From positions 1 through 64,000 of the forward strand of contig NZ_BDBR01000022.1 in assembly GCF_001613085.1 (NCBI RefSeq): 64,000 bases of DNA, given 5' to 3'. A model generated the notes under the pieces. The model searched no databases. It was not told the DNA's origin and saw only the letters and a list, made by a program, of their open reading frames with translations. Of the stretch, positions 58,467-64,000 are shown one piece after another; position 1 is the first letter of the stretch; each line of letters starts with the position of its first letter. This stretch comes from Nocardia salmonicida NBRC 13393. Its GTDB lineage: Bacteria; Actinomycetota; Actinomycetes; Mycobacteriales; Mycobacteriaceae. The translations under genes were made by a program, and so were the position numbers.

Positions 58467-59942
58467 GTGTTGATTACCGAACAACTTGATCGCTGGAACG
58501 CTCAGGAAGCTGCTGCTGAGGCGATGATTCCGATCATCGGGACGCTGTACCGCAGCAAGGGTGTGACGATTCTGCTGCACAGTCGGTCGCTGGTGAACAA
58601 GTCGGTGATCAGCATTCTGCGGACGCATCGCTTCGCGCGCCAGATCGGCGGCGAAGAGCTGTCGGTGGACGAGACGCTGCCGTTCCTTCAGGTGATCAGC
58701 CGGTTGGATCTGGGACCGTGCAAGATCGACCTGGGCCAGCTCGTGATGGCCTATCACGCCGATGGGCGTGGGCTCTCGGTCGAGGAGTACACCACCTCGG
58801 TGCTGGCCGAGGTGAGCGACAGCAACAAGGCCGTCTCGCAAGGACCGCGCGATGTGGTGCTCTACGGGTTCGGGCGGATCGGGCGGCTGGTCACCCGGCT
58901 GCTCATCGAGAAGGCCGGGTCGGGCAACGGGCTGAGCCTGCGTGCGGTGGTGGTCCGCCGGGGTGGTGACGACGACCTCGCCAAGCGGGCGTCGCTGCTG
59001 CGCCGGGATTCGGTGCACGGGCACTTCAACGGCACCATCAAGGTCGACGCGGACAACGATACGATCACCGCGAACGGCAACGTCATCAAGTTCATCTACA
59101 GCGATGACCCGACGACGATCGACTACACCGCCTACGGCATCGACAACGCGATCCTGATCGACAACACCGGTCGCTGGCGTGACCGCGACGGTCTGGAGCA
59201 GCACCTGCGCCCCGGCATCGCGAAGGTGGTGCTCACCGCGCCGGGCAAGGGTGACGTGCCCAACATCGTGCACGGTGTGAACCACCGCGACCTCGACCTG
59301 TCGCAGCAGATCTTCTCCTGCGCCTCCTGCACGACCAACGCGATCGTGCCGCCGCTCAAGGCGATGGACGACGAATTCGGCATCGTTCGCGGACACGTCG
59401 AGACGGTGCACTCGTTCACCAACGACCAGAACCTGCTCGACAACTACCACAAGGCCGACCGTCGCGGCCGCTCCGCGCCGTTCAACCTGGTGCTCACCGA
59501 GACCGGCGCCGCCTCCGCGGTGGCCAAGGCGATGCCGGACTTCAAGGCCAAGATCACCGGCAACTCGATCCGCGTTCCCACCCCCGATGTCTCGGTCGCG
59601 ATCTTGAACCTGCAGCTGAAGCAGGACACGACCAAGGAAGACGTCCTCGCCTACCTGCGTCAGGTGTCCCTGGCGGGCCCGTTGAGCCGCAACCTCGACT
59701 ACACCGCCGCCACCGACGCGGTCTCGAGCGACTTCATCGGCTCGCGCGCGGCCTCGATCATCGACGCCAACGCCACCATCGTCGAGGGTGATACCGCGAT
59801 CCTCTACGTCTGGTACGACAACGAATTCGGCTATTCGTGCCAGGTCGTGCGGACCGTGCAGTACATCTCGGGCATCGAATACCCGACCTACCCGCAGCTG
59901 GGTGCGCAGTCCGACACGCGCGAGCTGACCGACGCACGGTAG
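58467..59942 (+). CDS. Glyceraldehyde-3-phosphate dehydrogenase, long form
   Basis: A 491-residue GAPDH. The first 125 residues or so form a helical extension found in long actinobacterial and gammaproteobacterial GapDH proteins. The NAD fold follows with VVLYGFGRIGRLVTRLL, and the active-site Cys lies in FSCASCTTNAIVPPLKAM near residue 290. HVETVHSFTNDQNLLDNYHKADRRGRSAP and the end VWYDNEFGYSCQVVRTV are family hallmarks. It oxidises glyceraldehyde-3-phosphate in glycolysis or works in reverse. The GTG start follows AGAGGA, and a TTG one codon later is the alternative. Confidence 0.9.
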   Translation: MLITEQLDRWNAQEAAAEAMIPIIGTLYRSKGVTILLHSRSLVNKSVISILRTHRFARQIGGEELSVDETLPFLQVISRLDLGPCKIDLGQLVMAYHADGRGLSVEEYTTSVLAEVSDSNKAVSQGPRDVVLYGFGRIGRLVTRLLIEKAGSGNGLSLRAVVVRRGGDDDLAKRASLLRRDSVHGHFNGTIKVDADNDTITANGNVIKFIYSDDPTTIDYTAYGIDNAILIDNTGRWRDRDGLEQHLRPGIAKVVLTAPGKGDVPNIVHGVNHRDLDLSQQIFSCASCTTNAIVPPLKAMDDEFGIVRGHVETVHSFTNDQNLLDNYHKADRRGRSAPFNLVLTETGAASAVAKAMPDFKAKITGNSIRVPTPDVSVAILNLQLKQDTTKEDVLAYLRQVSLAGPLSRNLDYTAATDAVSSDFIGSRAASIIDANATIVEGDTAILYVWYDNEFGYSCQVVRTVQYISGIEYPTYPQLGAQSDTRELTDAR

Positions 59943-59955
59943 CGACGCTCCGGCA

Positions 59956-59989
59956 GGGCGGGCATCTGGTCGCTGACCAGGGCCCGCCC
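59956..59989. terminator. Terminator hairpin after GAPDH
   Basis: GGGCGGGC (59956-59963) pairs with GCCCGCCC (59982-59989), and an inner CTGGTC/GACCAG stem continues the hairpin. It lies 14 bp after the stop codon. Confidence 0.75.
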
Positions 59990-60107
59990 GCCTCGTCGAC
60001 TCGGTGGCAGACCCCGCGACCCGAACCTCACCGCTTGTCGGGTCGCGCGTTGTTGTGCATACTGGCGACATGACATCGAGTCGAAAGGGCGTTCTGCGCC
60101 CGGGCCG

Positions 60108-61592
60108 TTGAGCCCCCCGCCGGTCATCGCACCGGCTTCTCTCCCGCGTGAACGCGGGGAATTCACCGAAAATCCGCAGTACTCCCGTGCGTCCTATGAC
60201 GATGCGCGCCTAGCCCTGTGGGTGCGTGTGCGTGAACTCGCTGTGCCGCCCGGCATGATCGAAGTCGCCACCGCACGGCGGCTCGTCGGCGACTGGTCGG
60301 GGGCCTGCACCGCGGCGCACGTCGATCTCGATGTGGATCTGCGAAGGCTGGCGCGGACCCACGGCCGAGGACTCGCCGCCCGAGTACGGGCCGACCTGCG
60401 GTACCTGGCACCGGACCTGTTGCGCTGGCATCTACCCAGAATCGCGCCGGACGGTCTGCTGCGACCCGGGTTGACGATGGTGCTGGCTCGCTACGGCGCC
60501 GAGGACATCACGAACGTCGAGGGCGGAACACAGTGTCTCCGTGAGGGTTCCGTGCATCTGGTGGTACGGACGCCACCGGCATGGGCGGCTGCCGGTCAGC
60601 GGATAAGCCTCGCACTGTGGGACGGGACGAGCCCCGGAACCGGTGCGCGCATGCACCCACATCCCCGACCCAACAGTCGCTACCGGCTCGACCTGCATCG
60701 TCACCTGTGGGATTCGCGCAGGGTGGGGGAGTTGCGAACCCGTGCTGGGGCAGGACAACGCGCGGCCGTGGTGACGCCCGGTGACGATCCCGGTCTCACG
60801 CTGTCCGGATCGGTGCTGCCGGGTTGTGCCGTCGACCGGTGGGCAGATGAAGCGGGAATTCTGCTGCGCGCCGAGGGGCAGCGGTCCGGGCTGGTGCTGG
60901 TGCGGTGCGGTGCACGGAAACGGGTGGTGTTGGACGTTCGCGCCGACGGGGAAAACGCTCCCGCGGTGCGCATTTCGAAGGCGCACTCGCGCGGCGGAAT
61001 CTCGGCCCTTCCGGTCCTGCCCGACGCCGCTACCTGGGTGCTCCCCGACCTGGAGTTGCTGCGCGCGGGCGCGATCGCCGCCGACCAACTGCATCCACTG
61101 GTCGCTTCGGTGCTGGGCCACGACGGCATGCCGAGCGAGAACTCCGAGATCGACACCGCTCATCGAATCGTGGAGTGCCGGGGCGAACGTCATCGCATCG
61201 GGTTGGTGAACGGGGTGCTGGCCGCGCTGGATCACGACCCCACCGAAATCCGGCGCGAGGAACTCCTGGCGGCCCTGACCGGAACCCCGATGCCCTGCCT
61301 GCAGGCCATCGACCGGTCGCTGCGCCAACCGGATTGGCTAGTCGGCGTCTGCGACCGCCTCGACCACGGCGATATCGACGGCGCCCTCACCATCGTCGAA
61401 GGCAAGCTCGGCGCCGACGCGGTGCTGCGCGACGGACCACTTCGCGACGCACTCGAAGCAGCTGTACGACAACGGATTACCTATGGCCTGTTCCGGGCCG
61501 GTCTACCTGCGCCCGGTCGCGGCCACACCCCTCCCGACCGGTACGACCGCAAGGGTCGTCGCGCACGTCCGAAACGCCTGATCTTGCGCTGA
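60108..61592 (+). CDS. Uncharacterised protein upstream of MoxR ATPase
   Basis: About 494 residues, not recognised as a named family. The N-terminal part (about 30-115) has the coding-like DDARLALWVRVRELAVPPGMIEVATARRLVGDW and repeated short helices. The C-terminal part contains PMPCLQAIDRSLRQPDWL and a basic end. No membrane helix or signal peptide is seen. The start is uncertain: TTG at 60108 is the first in-frame option, and a short ATG frame at 60070 overlaps it in another phase. It lies 132 bp before a MoxR AAA+ gene on the same strand. It is probably part of that chaperone-like system, perhaps as a client or adaptor. Confidence 0.6.
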   Translation: MSPPPVIAPASLPRERGEFTENPQYSRASYDDARLALWVRVRELAVPPGMIEVATARRLVGDWSGACTAAHVDLDVDLRRLARTHGRGLAARVRADLRYLAPDLLRWHLPRIAPDGLLRPGLTMVLARYGAEDITNVEGGTQCLREGSVHLVVRTPPAWAAAGQRISLALWDGTSPGTGARMHPHPRPNSRYRLDLHRHLWDSRRVGELRTRAGAGQRAAVVTPGDDPGLTLSGSVLPGCAVDRWADEAGILLRAEGQRSGLVLVRCGARKRVVLDVRADGENAPAVRISKAHSRGGISALPVLPDAATWVLPDLELLRAGAIAADQLHPLVASVLGHDGMPSENSEIDTAHRIVECRGERHRIGLVNGVLAALDHDPTEIRREELLAALTGTPMPCLQAIDRSLRQPDWLVGVCDRLDHGDIDGALTIVEGKLGADAVLRDGPLRDALEAAVRQRITYGLFRAGLPAPGRGHTPPDRYDRKGRRARPKRLILR

Positions 61593-61724
61593 GTTGTCTT
61601 CGGGCCATCGGGGTCACGCTGTGTCGCGCTGCCGACCTTCGTGCTTCGTCGACCGACCCGGGGACCGAGCTCGCTCCACTGCGCTCATCCATCGAATTCT
61701 TCTGAACCCAAAGGTGATTCACAC

Positions 61725-62972
61725 ATGACTGTTCACACCTTCCGCCCGCCGCTCCCGATTCGCGCCGCCGACTCCCAGCTCGACATCGCGAGCGAACTCC
61801 TCGCCATGCTGGGCGAAGTACACACAGAGCCGCGTCGCAATACCCAACTGGAAGCTCTCACCTTGGCCGCGGCCGCCGACCTGCCGGTACTGCTGTGGGG
61901 TGAGCCGGGCATCGGCAAGACCGCTGCGTTGACCCAGCTCGCCGAGTCGCTCGACCTGCCGCTGACCACGGTGATCGCGAGTGTGCACGAGCCGTCGGAC
62001 TTCTCGGGCCTGCCGATCATCGGCGACGACCCCGCGACCCAGGGTGTTCCGATGGCGCCGCCGGACTGGGCGGTTCGACTCGTGCGGGCCGGGCGCGGCC
62101 TGCTGTTCCTCGACGAATTGTCCACCGCACCGCCCGCCGTGCAGGCGGCGCTGCTGCGCGTCGTTCTCGAAAGACGGGTCGGCGCACTGGAACTGCCGCC
62201 GGGTGTGCGCATCGTCGCGGCCGCCAACCCGCGCTCGTCGGCCGCCGACGGCTGGGAGCTGAGCCCGCCGCTGGCGAACCGCTTCGTGCACCTGCAGTGG
62301 ACCCACGAGCACGACGTCGTCGTCCGTGGCCTCGGGGGAACATGGCCGCGCGCGACCCTGCCTCGGCTCGCGCCCGAAAAACTCTCGGAGGCAGTCGTAT
62401 TCGCGCGTCGTGCGGTCTGCACCTTGCTCGCGGCCAGGCCCAGGCTCGTGCATCAGATGCCCACCACCGAATCCCGGCGGGGTGGCGCCTGGGCGTCTCC
62501 GCGGAGTTGGGAGATGACCGTGCGGCTGATCGCCTTCGCCACCGCGGCCGATGCGAGTCGTGATGTGCTGTCGCAGTTGATCCGCGGCACGGTCGGCGAC
62601 GGCCCGGGTTTCGAACTGCTGACCAGCATCGATCGGATGGATCTGCCCGATCCGGAAGCATTGCTGGCCGATCCTGTCGCCGCCGAACTGCCGACCAGGG
62701 GCGACCTGCGCCAGGCCGTTCTCGACGGTGTGGTGGCCGCGGTGCGCAAGCGACCGGAGCGGGCGCGGTGGGATGCGGCTTGGTCGCTGCTGGTGAAGGC
62801 CGTGGAAACCGGAGCACCCGACCTGGTGGTCGTTCCCGCGACAACTCTGGCCACGCTGCGCCGCGACAATTGGGAGGTGCCCGCGGCGATCGAACAACTA
62901 GCCGGGGTGGTGTCGGTGTCGCGGAGTGCCGATCGCGCCGCGGCTCGCGTCGCCGTCCAGGCGGGCCGATGA
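61725..62972 (+). CDS. MoxR-type AAA+ ATPase
   Basis: A 415-residue AAA+ protein. Walker A reads LLWGEPGIGKTAALTQ near residue 65, Walker B GLLFLDELSTAPPAVQAALLR near 125, and sensor 1 IVAAANPRSSAADGWELSPPLANRFVHL near 165. A winged helical lid follows. MoxR ATPases work with VWA-domain proteins to remodel or activate protein complexes or insert metals. The stop overlaps the start of a VWA-like metallopeptidase gene by ATGA, as in known MoxR-VWA pairs. AAGGTGA precedes the ATG. Confidence 0.88.
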   Translation: MTVHTFRPPLPIRAADSQLDIASELLAMLGEVHTEPRRNTQLEALTLAAAADLPVLLWGEPGIGKTAALTQLAESLDLPLTTVIASVHEPSDFSGLPIIGDDPATQGVPMAPPDWAVRLVRAGRGLLFLDELSTAPPAVQAALLRVVLERRVGALELPPGVRIVAAANPRSSAADGWELSPPLANRFVHLQWTHEHDVVVRGLGGTWPRATLPRLAPEKLSEAVVFARRAVCTLLAARPRLVHQMPTTESRRGGAWASPRSWEMTVRLIAFATAADASRDVLSQLIRGTVGDGPGFELLTSIDRMDLPDPEALLADPVAAELPTRGDLRQAVLDGVVAAVRKRPERARWDAAWSLLVKAVETGAPDLVVVPATTLATLRRDNWEVPAAIEQLAGVVSVSRSADRAAARVAVQAGR

Positions 62973-64000
62973 CAGCGGACACGACCGGGCTGGATTTCGA
63001 CAAGCTCTATGCCGCACGGCTGCAAGCGGTTTCGGCCCGCCCCTATCTGGCGACTGCCCTGTACGCCCTGAACATCGTCGAGTCGGCAGGGGTGTCGACG
63101 ATGGGCGTGGACAAACACTGGCGGTGCTACGTCTCGCCACGGTTCGTCGACTACACGCCGGTGGAAGAACTGGCGTCGATACTGGTGCACGAGGTTTCGC
63201 ACCTGCTGCGCGACCATCACGCGCGCAGTGATCGCTACGCCCACACCCACGAGCTGACCGGCCGCGGCGAGCGGCTGCGAATGAATATCGCCGCGGATGC
63301 CGAGATCAACGACGACGCGTTCGGCGACGGGTTGGTCTGGCCCGAAGGCGCGGTTCTGCCGAGCACCTTGGGGCTGGACCCAGGGCAACTCATGGAGGAC
63401 TACCTGGGTCAGTTCAGCCTCGGGCATCTGACGGAAAGCATGGCGTGGCTCGACTGCGGTAGCGGCGCGGACGGATCGGACCGGGAGTGGGAGCTGGGTC
63501 CCGACGGCGCGGACGGGCTCAGCGAACAGCAGCGCGACGGCGTCCGGTTCCTCGTGGCGCAGGGCATCGTCGGCCGTCCAGGGAACGCGCCCCAGGGTTG
63601 GCGACGCTGGGCGAACGAGGCCTTGCACCCTTCTCAACCATGGCGGGACCTGCTCGGTGCTGCCCTGCGCGCGGCCGCGTCGGCCCCCGGTGTCGGCGAG
63701 GACTACACCTACCGGCGCCCCGCCCGCCGCTCGACCGCGCTCCCCGGCATCGTGCTGCCGAGCCTGCGTCGCACCCCACCCAAGGTCGGCGTGGTCATCG
63801 ACACCTCGGGATCGGTCAGCGACGACGAATTGGGCAGCGCGCTGCTCGAAGTCGCCGCCATCATCCGCGCCGTCGGCGGCCGCCGCGACCTGGTCACCGT
63901 GTTCTCCTGCGACGCCGCGGCACGCATCGCCCACCCGCTGTGCCAGGCCGAGGGGATGTCGCTCATCGGCGGTGGCGGCACCGACCTGCGCACCGGTTTC
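62969..64000 (+). CDS. VWA-like metallopeptidase-domain protein (DUF2201-like), truncated by window
   Basis: The first 344 residues of a protein that continues past the window. The N-terminal domain has a zincin motif, LVHEVSHLLRDHHAR (HExxH), near residues 72-76, followed by NIAADAEINDDAF with a likely third ligand. Near residue 275 a VWA-like domain begins, with the metal-ion site VVIDTSGSVSDDE (DxSxS). This combination is that of DUF2201/putative metallopeptidase proteins that pair with MoxR ATPases. ATGA coupling to the MoxR gene supports joint function. The role of the complex is unknown. Confidence 0.85.
   Translation, partial: MTADTTGLDFDKLYAARLQAVSARPYLATALYALNIVESAGVSTMGVDKHWRCYVSPRFVDYTPVEELASILVHEVSHLLRDHHARSDRYAHTHELTGRGERLRMNIAADAEINDDAFGDGLVWPEGAVLPSTLGLDPGQLMEDYLGQFSLGHLTESMAWLDCGSGADGSDREWELGPDGADGLSEQQRDGVRFLVAQGIVGRPGNAPQGWRRWANEALHPSQPWRDLLGAALRAAASAPGVGEDYTYRRPARRSTALPGIVLPSLRRTPPKVGVVIDTSGSVSDDELGSALLEVAAIIRAVGGRRDLVTVFSCDAAARIAHPLCQAEGMSLIGGGGTDLRTGF

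Noticed and set aside
58425..60071. 548-codon minus-strand open frame opposite GAPDH
   Set aside because: GAPDH on the plus strand is unambiguous, and the antisense product is Val/Arg/Asp-rich without motifs.
62453..63934. 493-codon minus-strand open frame opposite the MoxR and metallopeptidase genes
   Set aside because: Shadow of two genes with clear Walker, HExxH and VWA motifs.
1..64000. CRISPR array or secondary-metabolite (enediyne/PKS/NRPS) cluster
   Set aside because: No regularly spaced short repeats and no synthase genes were seen. The neocarzinostatin-fold proteins are therefore not explained by an enediyne cluster in this window.

Overview
The window is high-GC actinobacterial DNA. 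GTG starts are frequent, Shine-Dalgarno sites are GGAGG-like, and neighbouring genes often overlap by ATGA. Gene content (long-form GAPDH, MMPL transporter, DUF5990, DUF1003, SulP, many IclR/TetR/MarR-type regulators) points to a mycolate actinomycete such as Nocardia or Rhodococcus. The genus is an inference.

Left part, about 1-15.3 kb: an eroded, patchwork region. It holds intact genes (AraC regulator, zinc-less alcohol dehydrogenase/quinone reductase, MmcQ/YjbR double-domain protein, type-B carboxylesterase, DUF1003 protein, P2-type cation ATPase). Between them lie gene fragments: an NmrA-like reductase, an HTH protein, a HisC-type aminotransferase and a tyrosine recombinase. A 161-bp sequence is repeated about 94% at 1.1 kb and 15.1 kb. 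It has a tRNA-3'-end-like tail and base changes that keep RNA pairing. A third, partial copy lies at 1.64 kb.

Central part, 15.4-49 kb: a large catabolic locus with a plant-like chlorophyll/tetrapyrrole-breakdown core. One operon (26.5 to 18.1 kb, minus strand) encodes a nitrilase-type amidase, a convincing red-chlorophyll-catabolite-reductase (RCCR) homologue, a chlorophyllase-like hydrolase, a Rieske oxygenase, a second RCCR/bilin-reductase-like protein, a beta-rich unknown, an SDR, a membrane protein and a maleate-isomerase-like protein. Around it are two more, secreted, hydrolases; an MFS-like transporter; and two membrane-anchored neocarzinostatin-fold proteins. There is also an oxidative operon (flavin reductase, acyl-CoA-dehydrogenase-like flavoprotein, two aldehyde dehydrogenases, FAD monooxygenase). 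A lower pathway completes the set: dihydropyrimidinase-like cyclic amidohydrolase, maleamate-amidase-like isochorismatase, two maleate-isomerase-like proteins, two CoA transferases, CitE-like lyase, HMG-CoA-lyase-like enzyme, MmgE/PrpD and cyclase. My model is capture and de-esterification of a chlorophyll-type tetrapyrrole outside the cell, then uptake, ring opening and reduction. Cleavage to monopyrrolic maleimides would follow, with imide opening, deamination, isomerisation, CoA activation and lysis to central metabolites.

Regulation: ten copies of a 17-bp inverted repeat, GTTTC-N7-GRAAY, mostly extended by N3-GTTTC, sit in six intergenic regions that serve nearly all operons of this locus. 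An IclR-family regulator lies in the middle and has its own copy. Two other promoters carry different perfect palindromes: GGATACAATGTATCC for the CoA-transferase/HMG-CoA-lyase pair, and TGGTTATTAATAACCA for TetR/cupin.

Right part, 49-64 kb: ordinary chromosomal genes. These are a class II glutamine amidotransferase, a SulP transporter, a small three-helix protein, a YbdK-type carboxylate-amine ligase, a DUF7144-like membrane protein, a divergent MarR/MMPL pair, DUF5990, GAPDH, and a MoxR AAA+/VWA-metallopeptidase operon that runs off the window end.
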